This document shows, one piece after another, positions 10,608 to 19,724 of a DNA stretch of 64,000 bases. The notes under the pieces are model-generated. The model searched no databases. It saw nothing but the letters and a program-made list of their open reading frames with translations, and was not told where the DNA came from. Numbering within the stretch: the first letter of the stretch is position 1; the number at the start of each line of letters is the position of its first letter. Made by a program: the position numbers and the translations under genes. Source of the stretch: Sporomusaceae bacterium FL31 (lineage in GTDB: Bacteria; Bacillota; Negativicutes; DSM-1736; Dendrosporobacteraceae); contig BIFV01000003.1 in the NCBI GenBank assembly GCA_003990955.1, positions 49,292 to 113,291 on the forward strand. The letters are read 5' to 3'.

Positions 10608-11054
10608 ATGAAAAAGTTCAAGTTTCGCCTGGATACCTTGATAAAAGTTCGCCAAATGAAAAAAGAACAAGCCGAAATCGATTTTGCCGCAGCTACTACT
10701 AAATATCTTTGTGAGAAAAGAAAATTCGAAGATTTAGAAACTCGTTTGCAAGACAGTATGGATTCGTTTGATATTTTACGAAATGAACTTATTTGTATAG
10801 AGCGAATTAAAACTCATCATTATTATCTTACTAAAATAAAAAATGAGTTATCTATACAAAAAGAATGTGTACATAGTGCTGAGCAGAAACAGACAGAATC
10901 ATTAAAAGCGCTGGATGCTGCTATGAAGAATCTGAAAATAATTGAAGAATTACGGATAAAACGTTTTGAACAGTTTAAGTTGGAGGCATTAAGAGATGAG
11001 CAGCAATATCTTGATGACTTAGGGATTCAAGTATATGCGCGACAGGTTAGGTGA
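10608..11054 (+). CDS. fliJ: FliJ, flagellar export chaperone escort/stalk protein
   Basis: FliJ acts as the central stalk of the FliI hexamer and escorts chaperones. The 148-residue protein is almost entirely charged coiled coil, starting MKKFKFRLDTLIKVRQMKKEQAEIDFA-like, the usual FliJ N terminus, and has no membrane segment. Its identity rests on this start plus its position directly after fliI. A GAGGTG site precedes ATG 10608. Confidence 0.9.
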   Translation: MKKFKFRLDTLIKVRQMKKEQAEIDFAAATTKYLCEKRKFEDLETRLQDSMDSFDILRNELICIERIKTHHYYLTKIKNELSIQKECVHSAEQKQTESLKALDAAMKNLKIIEELRIKRFEQFKLEALRDEQQYLDDLGIQVYARQVR

Positions 11055-11058
11055 TTTG

Positions 11059-11595
11059 ATGATTGGGATAAATAAGGTTTTAGAACGCATAAATAATATT
11101 GAACAGCGATTTGCTCAAAAACAACAAGTAAAAGGTAATGATTTTAGCAAAGTTTTAAACGGTGAAATCAATAAGAATTCTGCAACATTAAGCGCCTACA
11201 AGGATACCGCGCCTGAAGAAATAGCTAATCTAATTAACTTTTCAGCTAATAAATACGGTGTAGATCCAAAACTGGTTACTGCGGTTGCGCGAAGTGAATC
11301 AGGCTTTGACCCCAATGCGTTATCTTCTGCTGGTGCGGTTGGAATTATGCAGCTTATGCCTGCAACTGCTGAATCTTTAGGGGTTCGTGATATTCATAAT
11401 CCACGTGAAAATATTGAAGGTGGAGTCAAATATCTTAAAGAACTTTTAACTACTTTTAATGGTGATGTCGCTAAAGCCGTGGCTGCCTATAATGCCGGCC
11501 CGCAAGCTGTTATCAGCCATAATGGCGTACCACCTTATAATGAGACTCAGGCGTACGTTGGAAAGGTTCTACAACAATATCGCGACAATCAGTAG
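11059..11595 (+). CDS. Lytic transglycosylase (SLT fold) of the flagellar cluster
   Basis: Peptidoglycan-cleaving enzyme, probably opening the wall for the growing rod or hook. The SLT domain covers residues ~52-175: VARSESGFDP holds catalytic Glu80, followed by SAGAVGIMQLMPATAESLGV, NIEGGVKYLKELL and AVAAYNAGPQAV. The N terminus is a short helical stretch without a clear signal peptide, so it may leave through the flagellar gate (inference). ATG 11059 is chosen because AGGTTAGGTG precedes it. In E. coli the equivalent activity is fused to FlgJ; no FlgJ is seen here. Confidence 0.88.
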   Translation: MIGINKVLERINNIEQRFAQKQQVKGNDFSKVLNGEINKNSATLSAYKDTAPEEIANLINFSANKYGVDPKLVTAVARSESGFDPNALSSAGAVGIMQLMPATAESLGVRDIHNPRENIEGGVKYLKELLTTFNGDVAKAVAAYNAGPQAVISHNGVPPYNETQAYVGKVLQQYRDNQ

Positions 11596-11619
11596 TGTGC
11601 TAGAAGGCAGGGATGTTCT

Positions 11620-12231
11620 ATGGCTCAAAAAGAAAAAAAGCGAGAAGACAATTCAATCAATGAAAAGAAGAAGTCTTCATTGAATATATTCAAAATTATA
11701 GCGATTATGTTGGTTTTACTTATGCTTAGTGCGGTTGGGTTTGCTGTTGGCGTCTATTTAAAACTGATCGATATTCCGGGAATGGCTGAAAAGTGGAAGC
11801 TATATGATTATCCTGTTATTGGGCAGTATTTTACAAAGCCACAGATGAATTTTGAACCTGTGCCCATTGATGACCAGCAAGACCCACAAGCGATGGCTCC
11901 TGTTGTAAATCCTCCGGTACCTGCAACTTTACCTGCGGTTCAACAAGTAAATCCTGCTCTGGTCATTAATGATATCGAAAAAGAGAAACTGGCTAAGCTG
12001 AAGCAACAAGAAGATAATAAGCGGGTTTCGAAATTGGCTCGTTTATATGGTGCAATGAAGGCAGAAGATGCTGTTACTGTGCTGAATAAGCTGAATGATG
12101 CTGATGTTCTAGCCATATTGAATAAAATGGAAGAAGACCAGGTTGCTAAAATATTATCACTCATGGAAACTACGCGAGCTGCTCGTTTGACAGAAGTCAT
12201 GCTAAAAGGGCAAGGTGCAGCTACTAATTGA
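11620..12231 (+). CDS. MotE/YlxF-like flagellar membrane protein (MgtE-N-like helical domain)
   Basis: Occupies the ylxF position between fliJ and fliK. The N terminus is Lys-rich and cytoplasmic, then one membrane helix spans residues ~24-48 (IFKIIAIMLVLLMLSAVGFAVGV). A Pro-rich linker (~85-110) and a coiled coil follow. The C-terminal domain YGAMKAEDAVTVLNKLNDADVLAILNKMEEDQVAKILSLM has the helical repeats of the MgtE N-terminal/FliG-like superfamily. Such proteins are reported as stator or wall-proximal motor accessories; the precise role here is inferred. Confidence 0.8.
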   Translation: MAQKEKKREDNSINEKKKSSLNIFKIIAIMLVLLMLSAVGFAVGVYLKLIDIPGMAEKWKLYDYPVIGQYFTKPQMNFEPVPIDDQQDPQAMAPVVNPPVPATLPAVQQVNPALVINDIEKEKLAKLKQQEDNKRVSKLARLYGAMKAEDAVTVLNKLNDADVLAILNKMEEDQVAKILSLMETTRAARLTEVMLKGQGAATN

Positions 12232-12232
12232 T

Positions 12233-12261
12233 AAGTAATAAATGATATATATATATTACTT
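12233..12261 (+). other. AT-rich hairpin ahead of fliK
   Basis: AAGTAATA (12233-12240) can pair with TATTACTT (12254-12261) across a 13-base loop made of AT repeats, just after the YlxF-like stop and 28 bases before fliK. No U run follows, so it is more likely an mRNA processing or stability hairpin than a terminator. Low-energy and speculative. Confidence 0.3.
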
Positions 12262-12288
12262 AAAATTACTAAGAAAGGAGGTGAGAAT

Positions 12289-13743
12289 ATGAATACAGCA
12301 ATACCAATGATGACGAAGACTCCTGCTGCTACTTCACGGAACAAAGAAGCTATGGGTACAGTTTCAGTTAAACCGGACCAGAATTTTAGTAAAGCAATGG
12401 ACGCTGCAATTGCTGGCAAGCAAGATGAAAAAAGTAAAGTTGTTTTTGAATCAAAAGAGATGAGTGAATCAGATTCAGAAATTGACTCATCAACTTCTGA
12501 AAATCAGTCGATTTCCATACCCATGATGTCCTTTGCTTCTATAGTTATCCCGCAGGTCATCACGCAAGTTGCTCCACCAGTCAGTCAATTCATTCAAAAC
12601 TTAGAGACTATTTCAGCTAATCAATCAGAGGTTCAAGGTGCAGCTCTTAGTCTTACTATGCCAAGCCAGTCTCAAATTGTTAAAACTGCTAATAAACCAG
12701 ATCTTTTAATCGAGAATAGTAGTCCTGAGCCAAAAAGCGTCAAGGTTCCAGAGGTTTTCGATCCAGCGTCCTCTGTACCAAAGTCTTTTCCGGTGCAGGA
12801 GCAAGCAACTTTTGCACCTGCTTCTCTAAACCCAATGAGTGATCAAACAGCTGGTATTCAATCTGATAGCGCAACGGTCATAGCGGCTACAAGTTTTGGT
12901 GTAGAAGTAACGCATATGATTCAGCCGAATTCTAAAGATAAAAATTCCGTTCGTGCTATAGAGCCGTTGATTCCAGAAAAAGAAGCAATCACTACAGCAG
13001 TAGACAAAGATGGATCTGGGCATGATGTACCTGTCAATTTGGGAGTGGGGAGTGCTAAGTCTAAGCTGAATCCAGAAGAATCCATTTCAGTAAAGGACCC
13101 GGCAGTTTCTGCGCCAACAAAAGAGAAAGCAGACGATGTTCACGAAAGGGAAACAATCACAACCCATAATAAGTTGATTCCTGCTGACGCTGACTCTTCA
13201 AAAAAAGAAACTAAGCATAATGAAAACGTGTTCTCCGAAGTTTTGCAGCAGCGTACTGTTTCCCTCGAACCAAAGTCTTATATCAGCGACACTAAGAGTG
13301 TCACATCACAGTTTGTTAAAGACACCCATCAGATTACATCTCAGATTGTAGAGCAAGCACAAGTTCTTAAGAATAATCAAGAAACTCAAATGATTATTAA
13401 ATTAAAACCTGAGCATTTGGGTGAATTAACTCTAAAAGTGACTGTTGACAGTGGTGTTGTAAGTGCGAGTTTCCATTCTGATAATGCAGAAGTCCGCAGT
13501 ATTATTGAATCTTCTTTAGTGCAACTAAAGCAAGAAATGTCGAATCAGGGATTAAAGGTTGATAATGTAGGTGTTTACGCTGGGTTGGGGCAGTTTCTAT
13601 CAAATGGACAAAAGGAAACACCACAACAGCCAATAGTAAAATTCAAAAACAAACGCGCTGGTGAAGAGGCTTTTGAAGACTCAGAGAAAGTGGTTAACAA
13701 CCTTAAAACAGTGACAGAAACTGGGGTAGATTACCGAATTTAA
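12289..13743 (+). CDS. fliK: FliK, flagellar hook-length control protein
   Basis: Molecular ruler secreted during hook growth, which switches export specificity through FlhB. Residues 1-340 are low-complexity, Ser/Pro/Lys/Val-rich and poorly conserved, as in the family. The C-terminal Flg_hook domain (~residues 360-440) is clear: MIIKLKPEHLGELTLKV, ASFHSDNAEVRSIIESSL, LKQEMSNQGLKVDNVGV. The ribosome site AAAGGAGGTGAG before ATG 12289 is nearly a perfect anti-16S match, suggesting high translation. Length 484. Confidence 0.92.
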   Translation: MNTAIPMMTKTPAATSRNKEAMGTVSVKPDQNFSKAMDAAIAGKQDEKSKVVFESKEMSESDSEIDSSTSENQSISIPMMSFASIVIPQVITQVAPPVSQFIQNLETISANQSEVQGAALSLTMPSQSQIVKTANKPDLLIENSSPEPKSVKVPEVFDPASSVPKSFPVQEQATFAPASLNPMSDQTAGIQSDSATVIAATSFGVEVTHMIQPNSKDKNSVRAIEPLIPEKEAITTAVDKDGSGHDVPVNLGVGSAKSKLNPEESISVKDPAVSAPTKEKADDVHERETITTHNKLIPADADSSKKETKHNENVFSEVLQQRTVSLEPKSYISDTKSVTSQFVKDTHQITSQIVEQAQVLKNNQETQMIIKLKPEHLGELTLKVTVDSGVVSASFHSDNAEVRSIIESSLVQLKQEMSNQGLKVDNVGVYAGLGQFLSNGQKETPQQPIVKFKNKRAGEEAFEDSEKVVNNLKTVTETGVDYRI

Positions 13744-13757
13744 GGATGTGAGAAAGA

Positions 13758-14375
13758 GTGACAACGGTTAACAATAATTTATATACGAACAGTCTTACTT
13801 CAAATAGTAATCGTCAAGCAAATGATGAGTTAGGAAAAAGTGATTTTTTGCACTTACTTGTTACGCAGCTTCGTTATCAAGATCCCATGAAACCCATGGA
13901 AGATAAGGAATTTATAGCCCAGATGGCTCAATTTTCCAGTTTAGAACAAATGCAAAATATGAATTCGGCTCTTATCACGGCTCAGGCAAGTAGTTTAATT
14001 GGCAATCGGGTTAAATGGAATGACGATCTTACTTATGCCGAGCGGACGGGAACTGTAGTTGGGGTCAGTATTGTTAGTGGACAGCCTAAATTAGTTATTT
14101 ATTCAGATGTTAAAATTGCAGATGGTAAATTGCAAACAGATAATGATTTGGTAGGCAAAACGGTTAAATGGCTTGACAAAGATAATGTTGAACATACTGG
14201 TGTGGTCACTAATATTAAAAATGTTGATGGCAAGCAAAACCTTATCATTAATGAAGAAGTAGATTCACAATCATCATCTGTTGAGACTGCAGTTGCTTTG
14301 AGTGATGTTAAGAGTTTGGCAGTAGAAAGCAGAATGGATCTTGCTAAGGTTACTGATATTGGACTACACACATAA
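13758..14375 (+). CDS. flgD: FlgD, hook-capping protein
   Basis: Scaffold for hook polymerisation. The N-terminal signature [39 protein letters not shown] lies at about residues 29-67 and is decisive. The rest (90-190) is a beta-rich stretch with two similar halves ([21 protein letters not shown] and [21 protein letters not shown]) rather than an obvious FlgD Ig-like/Tudor pair, though it may be a divergent version of it. GTG start. Confidence 0.92.
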   Translation: MTTVNNNLYTNSLTSNSNRQANDELGKSDFLHLLVTQLRYQDPMKPMEDKEFIAQMAQFSSLEQMQNMNSALITAQASSLIGNRVKWNDDLTYAERTGTVVGVSIVSGQPKLVIYSDVKIADGKLQTDNDLVGKTVKWLDKDNVEHTGVVTNIKNVDGKQNLIINEEVDSQSSSVETAVALSDVKSLAVESRMDLAKVTDIGLHT

Positions 14376-14397
14376 TGACTGGTAAGGATGGATGAAT

Positions 14398-14787
14398 ATG
14401 AGTAATAATCGTATTTATTTTCAACAACCCATTAATATTCCAGTCAATAAGAGCGGGATTGGTGTAAGTACTAACTTTGTATCCCGTACCTTGGAAAATC
14501 AAAGTTCTTTCCAGGATGTTTTGCAACAGGAACTTGGTGTGAAGTTTTCACAGCATGCTTTACAGAGATTGCAAAGTCGTGACATCAAAATGGGCCCAAC
14601 TGAATTGAATAAGCTAAATAATGCTGTCGAAAAAGCGGCTCAAAAAGGTGCTAAAGAGTCTTTGATTTTAATGAATGACCTGGCATTAGTGGTGAGTGTG
14701 AAAAATAAAACTGTGATTACTGCCATGGATGGCGCAAGTATGAAAGATAATGTGTTTACAAATATTGATAGTGCTGTGATTATATAG
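14398..14787 (+). CDS. Flagellar operon protein (TIGR02530 type)
   Basis: A 129-residue protein of the small family found between flgD and flgE in many Firmicutes and other flagellates; exact function not established to my knowledge. The core FSQHALQRLQSRDIKMGPTELNKLNNAVEKAAQKGAKESLILMNDLALVVSVKNKTVITAMD is the diagnostic stretch. ATG 14398 is preferred because AAGGATGG sits 9 bases ahead of it; ATG 14392 is only 3 bases from that site. No signal peptide or membrane segment. Confidence 0.85.
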   Translation: MSNNRIYFQQPINIPVNKSGIGVSTNFVSRTLENQSSFQDVLQQELGVKFSQHALQRLQSRDIKMGPTELNKLNNAVEKAAQKGAKESLILMNDLALVVSVKNKTVITAMDGASMKDNVFTNIDSAVII

Positions 14788-14873
14788 GGCTGGACCTCTT
14801 TAGGGAGCCCGGGCTGCTGACTGATTGAGGCAGCTTAACTGGATCTAGACCAAAATAGAGGGGGAATTTTCTT

Positions 14874-16187
14874 ATGATGCGTTCATTGTTTTCCGGAATT
14901 TCCGGTCTGCGTAATCACCAAACTCGTATGGATGTAATTGGTAATAATATTGCCAACGTCAATACTGTCGGTTTTAAAGCTAGTCGTGTTAACTTTCAAG
15001 ATATGCTTAATCAAACTATCCAAGGAGCTTCTAGCGGTCAAGGTAATCTTGGCGGTACCAACCCGATACAGGTTGGTCTTGGTATGGGATTGGCGAGTAT
15101 TGATACACTTTTTACTGATGGTAGTACTCAGCCAACGGGCAAACAAACAGATTTAGCTATTTCGGGATCTGGATTTTTTGTATTATCAGATGGAATGAAT
15201 CAAATCTATACGCGCGCTGGAAATTTTGATTTTGATAACCAAGGCAATTATTTGGTGCCTGGTAGTGGTTATAAAGTAATGGGATGGGCAGGAGTTGGCG
15301 GCAATATTGATACCAACCAGCCTGTTACTCCTATCAAGATTCCGGTTGGAAGTTCGATGGCTGCAAAGCCATCTACCAGTATTACTTATGCGAATAATTT
15401 ATCCGGTGACACTACAACCCCAGTGGGCACAGCAGTACCGGCTGCAATAACTGTATATGATAGTAAAGGGGTTGCTCACAAGGTATCAGGAACATTTACT
15501 AAGCTTGCACCGGATGCAGCTGCTATACCACCTATTCCAAATAATGCTTGGTCATTTTCGCCTGGAACTAAAACAGATACAGGTTTTGATATAGGACCTT
15601 ATACTGCTCCTGCTACTTCTGTCTCATATATTTTGACATTTAGTAATGATGGAAGTTTTACTGGTGTAACGCCACAAGTAATGCCCGCAACGAATCCTCC
15701 AACTGCTACTCCTTTTTCCTTTTCACCAGTTGGCGCCAATCCGGTATCTATAACCCCAGATTTTGCATCACTGACTCAATTTGGTGGTGAATCGACTGCT
15801 CAGGCAGTTGATCGAGATGGTTATGCTGCAGGAACGCTTGAGCAAACCACCATTGATGGTACCGGAACTATTATTGGTAAGTTTAGTAATGGACAAACAC
15901 AGAAATTGGCACAAGTATGCCTTGCAACGTTCAATAATCCAGCCGGCTTAACTAAAGTTGGTGACAACATGTATATAAAATCAAATAACTCTGGTGAGGC
16001 TCAAGTTGGTGTGTCTGGTACTGGTGGAAGAGGCGGCTTTAATCCCGGTTCACTGGAAATGTCAAATGTTGACTTAGCCCAGGAGTTTAGTAATATGATT
16101 ATTACTCAAAGGGGTTTCCAGGCCAATTCGAAAATTATTACTGTTACAGATGAGATGCTGCAAGATTTAACCAATCTGAAACGTTAA
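14874..16187 (+). CDS. flgE: FlgE, flagellar hook protein
   Basis: Forms the universal joint between rod and filament. The N-terminal [36 protein letters not shown] is the axial-protein signature, and the FlgE/F/G-type TDLAISGSGFFVL follows at ~95. The C terminus has SNVDLAQEFSNMIITQRGFQANSKIITVTDEMLQDLTNLKR. The central ~150-330 is a variable, Pro/Thr-rich surface domain. Length 437 fits Firmicute FlgE. A strong GAGGGGG site precedes the ATGATG start. Confidence 0.96.
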   Translation: MMRSLFSGISGLRNHQTRMDVIGNNIANVNTVGFKASRVNFQDMLNQTIQGASSGQGNLGGTNPIQVGLGMGLASIDTLFTDGSTQPTGKQTDLAISGSGFFVLSDGMNQIYTRAGNFDFDNQGNYLVPGSGYKVMGWAGVGGNIDTNQPVTPIKIPVGSSMAAKPSTSITYANNLSGDTTTPVGTAVPAAITVYDSKGVAHKVSGTFTKLAPDAAAIPPIPNNAWSFSPGTKTDTGFDIGPYTAPATSVSYILTFSNDGSFTGVTPQVMPATNPPTATPFSFSPVGANPVSITPDFASLTQFGGESTAQAVDRDGYAAGTLEQTTIDGTGTIIGKFSNGQTQKLAQVCLATFNNPAGLTKVGDNMYIKSNNSGEAQVGVSGTGGRGGFNPGSLEMSNVDLAQEFSNMIITQRGFQANSKIITVTDEMLQDLTNLKR

Positions 16188-16193
16188 TTTTGA

Positions 16194-16220
16194 TAAGGGG
16201 GGGCTTCCCCCTTATTAATT
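16194..16220 (+). terminator. G/C hairpin between flgE and flbD
   Basis: TAAGGGGG (16194-16201) pairs with CCCCCTTA (16207-16214) around a 5-base loop, followed by TTAATTAAAT. The stem is strong but the U tract is poor, so partial termination or 3' end protection of the flgE message is more likely than full stop. Confidence 0.55.
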
Positions 16221-16239
16221 AAATCTTTGGAGGAGAGTT

Positions 16240-16434
16240 ATGATAAAAGTCACAAGGCTAAAATGTAATGATGATTTTGTATTAAATGCCGAATTAATTG
16301 AAACTATTGAAGAAACTCCTGATACTGTTGTTACACTAACAAATGGGAAAAAGCTGATTGTTGAAGAGTCCATGGATGAGCTTGTTCGTAGAGTCATGGA
16401 TTATCGGCGAGCTCTTGGTCGTAACTTTCGTTAG
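16240..16434 (+). CDS. flbD: FlbD/SwrD family small flagellar protein
   Basis: A 64-residue protein with the family pattern MIKVTRLKCNDDFVLNAELIETIEETPDTVVTLTNGKKLIVEES. In B. subtilis its homologue SwrD increases motor torque. A TTTGGAGGAG site precedes the ATG. It lies directly after flgE, the usual position; motA and motB, which often follow it in Clostridia-type clusters, are not here. Confidence 0.88.
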   Translation: MIKVTRLKCNDDFVLNAELIETIEETPDTVVTLTNGKKLIVEESMDELVRRVMDYRRALGRNFR

Positions 16435-16653
16435 TTAATGTCTCTTCACTCATAGGGGGAGGCTGTTATATACATACTTTTACTAGTTTTCCTGCGTGGA
16501 TGTCTATGCTTCACTGTAGCATTCAATAATGCAAGTTTGAATCTTCATCATATTAGCATTGGAGATTTATAAAACTTAATTTATGCAACTCGCCGGCTTG
16601 TGATAACTAGTAGTGTCTATAGTATGTTTTTAAGAATGTGGAGGTGTTGGTAG

Positions 16654-17127
16654 TTGGCTGACGGCGAAAAAAAATTCCCGCTTATTCTCATCGTGGGAAT
16701 GATAGTTTTTGGTCTCTTGCTGGCTGGAGGTGTTTCTTATTTTATCGCTACTAAGATTGTAGCCGATAAAGCGACCGATCATAAAAGCTCACAGCATGAA
16801 CCCGGTGTTTTTATTAAGTTAGGTGATGCAAAAGAGGGTCTTATCTTAAATATTGGTGGTGTAAATAGTGGGCGCTATCTTAAAATTGGCATTATCATTG
16901 AATTGAAGCCTGATAAAAAGGATGCACCTAAGGAAGGTAAATTACCATCGCCTACAGAAATTAAGGTTTTAGATACGGTTGTTCAACTGTTGCGCTCCCA
17001 GAAAATTGAAGATTTTGATCCTAGTAAACAAGAACAGCTTAAAGAAGTAATCAAAAATGAAGTTAATAAATCACTTGGCGAAGAGCGTGTCTATGAGGTA
17101 TACATTACCAACTTTGTATTGCAATAG
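16654..17127 (+). CDS. fliL: FliL, flagellar basal-body associated protein
   Basis: Single-pass inner-membrane protein that supports stator function. One membrane helix spans FPLILIVGMIVFGLLLAGGVSYFIATKI (~residues 8-34), followed by the periplasmic FliL domain (LGDAKEGLILNIGGVNSGRYLKIGIIIEL) and the C-terminal VYEVYITNFVLQ. TTG 16654 is supported by GGAGGTG 7 bases upstream. 157 residues. It leads the fliL-fliM-fliY-cheY unit and is preceded by a 219-base gap. Confidence 0.93.
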   Translation: MADGEKKFPLILIVGMIVFGLLLAGGVSYFIATKIVADKATDHKSSQHEPGVFIKLGDAKEGLILNIGGVNSGRYLKIGIIIELKPDKKDAPKEGKLPSPTEIKVLDTVVQLLRSQKIEDFDPSKQEQLKEVIKNEVNKSLGEERVYEVYITNFVLQ

Positions 17128-17187
17128 AAAATGTAGCTTACCTATGTTAAAAGAAGTATAATTAACGGTGTGGAAGGAGGGGGAATT

Positions 17188-18192
17188 TTGTCAGGGTCTG
17201 ATGTAATGTCACAATCTGAAATTGATGATTTGTTATCCGCACTGTCGACTGGTGTTGTTTCAGCTGAAGATATGAAGGTCGAGCAAAAACAGCGTAAAAT
17301 TAAAGTGTATGATTTTAAACGCCCTGATAAGTTTTCTAAAGACCAAATTCGCACCCTGTATATGCTGCATGAGAATTTTGCTCGTCTTTTAAACACTTAC
17401 CTCTCAGCACATCTAAGGGCGCTTGTTCATATAAATGTTGCTTCAGTAGACCAATTAACATACGAGGAATTTATTCGCTCGTTACCCAATCCTAGTGTTA
17501 TTGGAATATTTAATATGCGTCCACTGAAGGGAAATGTAATTTTAGAACTTAATCCAAATATTGTATTTTCAATTATTGACCGTTTATTTGGTGGGCCTGG
17601 TCTGCCTCCTGCTAAACCGCGGGCGTTAACCGATATCGAAGAGGCCATCGTTCGTCGAGTCATGAATAAAGCTTTAGAGGCTTTTCAAGAAGCCTGGAAA
17701 CAAGTGGTTATTATAGAGCCACGGCTGGACGCTATTGAAACAAATCCGCAATTTACTCAAATTGTACCACCTAATGATATGGTTGTTATTATTACTTTAC
17801 AGACTAAAATAGGTCAAGTCGAAGGATTAATCAATATTTGCATACCATACCTGGTTCTTGAACCTATCATGTCTAAATTAACCACAACGTTTTGGGTTTC
17901 TTCATCGGTTTCTAAACAAGAACATCCTGAACATATGAATACATTACAACGAAAGCTAGAGAGAACATTAATTCCCGTGGTGGTTGAGCTCGGTCAAATC
18001 ACTGTTATAGTACAAGAATTACTAGAACTAGCAGTAGGTGATGTTTTGCAGCTAGAAACTAAAGTAGGCAACGATTTAAGTGTCATTATCGGACATAAAG
18101 AGAAATTTCGTTGTAAGCCAGGCGTTTCTGGTAAGAAAGTTGCAGTGCAAATATCACAAATAGTTTCGGAAGGAGATGACAATGATGAGTGA
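17188..18192 (+). CDS. fliM: FliM, flagellar motor switch protein
   Basis: C-ring protein that receives CheY-P. The N-terminal MSQSEIDDLLSALSTG is the CheY-P binding peptide. The body contains YDFKRPDKFSKDQIRTLYMLHENFARLL and the middle FIRSLPNPSVIGIFNMRPLKGNVILELNP. The C-terminal SpoA domain is LGQITVIVQELLELAVGDVLQLE. GGAGGGGG (17176-17183) supports TTG 17188; ATG 17206 is the other candidate. 334 residues. Its last bases overlap fliY. Confidence 0.95.
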   Translation: MSGSDVMSQSEIDDLLSALSTGVVSAEDMKVEQKQRKIKVYDFKRPDKFSKDQIRTLYMLHENFARLLNTYLSAHLRALVHINVASVDQLTYEEFIRSLPNPSVIGIFNMRPLKGNVILELNPNIVFSIIDRLFGGPGLPPAKPRALTDIEEAIVRRVMNKALEAFQEAWKQVVIIEPRLDAIETNPQFTQIVPPNDMVVIITLQTKIGQVEGLINICIPYLVLEPIMSKLTTTFWVSSSVSKQEHPEHMNTLQRKLERTLIPVVVELGQITVIVQELLELAVGDVLQLETKVGNDLSVIIGHKEKFRCKPGVSGKKVAVQISQIVSEGDDNDE

Positions 18193-19306
18193 TGGCTTTC
18201 TATCTCAAGAAGAAATAGATGCTCTATTGCGTGGAGAACCGGCTACAAATACTCCTTCTGCACCTAATATTTCCGATATGGAAAAGGATGCATTGGGTGA
18301 GATCGGAAATATCTCGATGGGGAGCGCTGCGACGACTTTATCTGTTTTATTAGGCAGAAGAGTTTCGATTACTACGCCGCGTGTATCGGTTGCAACACTA
18401 AAAGAAATACAAAATAAATATCCACTGCCCTATTTGGTCATTGAAGTTGGGTATACGCAGGGAATAGTGGGGACTAACTTGCTTGCAATGCGTGAGCAGG
18501 ATGCTCTCATTATTGCTGACCTTATGATGGGCGGTGATGGGACAAATCCACCGACACAACTCAATGAATTATACATGAGTGCTGTTGGTGAAGCGATGAA
18601 TCAGATGATGGGATCTGTTGCTACTTCGATGTCAACGGTCTTTCGGAAAAAAATCGATATTTCACCTCCTAATGTTAATCTTGTTGATTTTGCTACCGAC
18701 AATTCAATTACTAACGCAGTGCCAGCTGATGAACACATTGTCAAAGTTGCGTTTCGGATGGAAGTTGAAGACTTAATTGACAGTGAAATTATGCAAATTT
18801 TACCTATAAACATTTCTAAAGATATGGTAGAAAATTTGATGACGGCTGTTCAAGAACCTGTGGCGTCAGCTAAACCAGCATCAAAAGTTAGTGCTCCACC
18901 ACAACAAAATAAAGAACAGCCTAGTGCTGCTTATGCACAGCAGGCAGCTGCAACAGTTACGCCAATGCAAAAAAAACCAGTGCAAAATGTAGCTGTACAG
19001 CCAGTTCAATTTGCTCCTTTGGCACCTACAATGATACCGGTTTCTGATACAAATATTAATTTAATTATGGATGTTCCATTGCAGGTTACGGTGGAATTGG
19101 GAAGAACTAAAAAACTTATTCGCGAAATATTGGAACTTGCTCCTGGTTCGGTGGTGGAACTAGATAAGCTTGCTGGTGAGTCTGTTGATATTTTGGTTAA
19201 TGGGAAACTGATTGCTAAAGGGGAAGTTGTTGTTATTGATGAAAACTTTGGTGTTAGGATTACTGATATAGTTAGCCCTTTAGAACGCGCTACTAGTTTA
19301 CAGTAA
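18182..19306 (+). CDS. fliY: FliY, switch protein with CheC-type CheY-P phosphatase sites
   Basis: Replaces FliN in this lineage and also removes phosphate from CheY-P. The N-terminal GFLSQEEIDALLRG is a CheY-P binding peptide. Two CheC phosphatase motifs are intact: KDALGEIGN (~residue 36) and MSAVGEAMN (~132). A Gln/Pro/Ala-rich linker (~225-285) leads to the C-terminal FliN/SpoA domain, DVPLQVTVELGRTKKLIREILELAPGSVVELDKLAGE. GGAAGGAG supports ATG 18182; the gene overlaps fliM by 11 bases. Confidence 0.95.
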   Translation: MMSDGFLSQEEIDALLRGEPATNTPSAPNISDMEKDALGEIGNISMGSAATTLSVLLGRRVSITTPRVSVATLKEIQNKYPLPYLVIEVGYTQGIVGTNLLAMREQDALIIADLMMGGDGTNPPTQLNELYMSAVGEAMNQMMGSVATSMSTVFRKKIDISPPNVNLVDFATDNSITNAVPADEHIVKVAFRMEVEDLIDSEIMQILPINISKDMVENLMTAVQEPVASAKPASKVSAPPQQNKEQPSAAYAQQAAATVTPMQKKPVQNVAVQPVQFAPLAPTMIPVSDTNINLIMDVPLQVTVELGRTKKLIREILELAPGSVVELDKLAGESVDILVNGKLIAKGEVVVIDENFGVRITDIVSPLERATSLQ

Positions 19307-19357
19307 GTTAGATAATAACAGATAATAATCAAGGTAGATGATAAGGAGAGAGAAATA

Positions 19358-19720
19358 ATGGCTATAAAGGTAATGGTTGTTGATGATGCCGCTTTTATGA
19401 GAATGATGATAAAAGATATTTTAACAAAAAATGGTTATGAAGTTGTTGGTGAGGCTGAAAACGGGTTAAAGGCAATTGAAAAATATCATGAATTAAAGCC
19501 AGATCTTACCACAATGGATATTACGATGCCGGAGATGGATGGAATAGCAGCTGTAAAAGAAATAAAAAAGGCTGATCCAGGGGCGAAGATTATTATGTGT
19601 AGTGCTATGGGGCAGCAAGCTATGGTAATTGAAGCTATTCAATCTGGTGCTAGAGATTTCATTGTGAAACCGTTCCAACCAGACAGAGTATTAGAAGCTG
19701 TTCGTAAAGCTGTTGGATAA
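19358..19720 (+). CDS. cheY: CheY, chemotaxis response regulator
   Basis: Single receiver domain that carries phosphate from CheA to FliM/FliY. The acid pocket is Asp9-Asp10, the phosphoacceptor is Asp54 in TTMDITMPEMDG, the switch Ser sits in MCSAMGQQ, and Lys is in VKPFQP. 120 residues, with no output domain. Its place directly after fliY, whose product dephosphorylates it, is common in Firmicutes. AAGGAGAG precedes the ATG. Confidence 0.95.
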   Translation: MAIKVMVVDDAAFMRMMIKDILTKNGYEVVGEAENGLKAIEKYHELKPDLTTMDITMPEMDGIAAVKEIKKADPGAKIIMCSAMGQQAMVIEAIQSGARDFIVKPFQPDRVLEAVRKAVG

Positions 19721-19724
19721 TCTA

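Noticed and set aside
16561..16600. Possible sigma-28 promoter before fliL (TAAA ... GCCG)
   Set aside because: Spacing is 18 bases instead of about 15 and the -10 half is incomplete.
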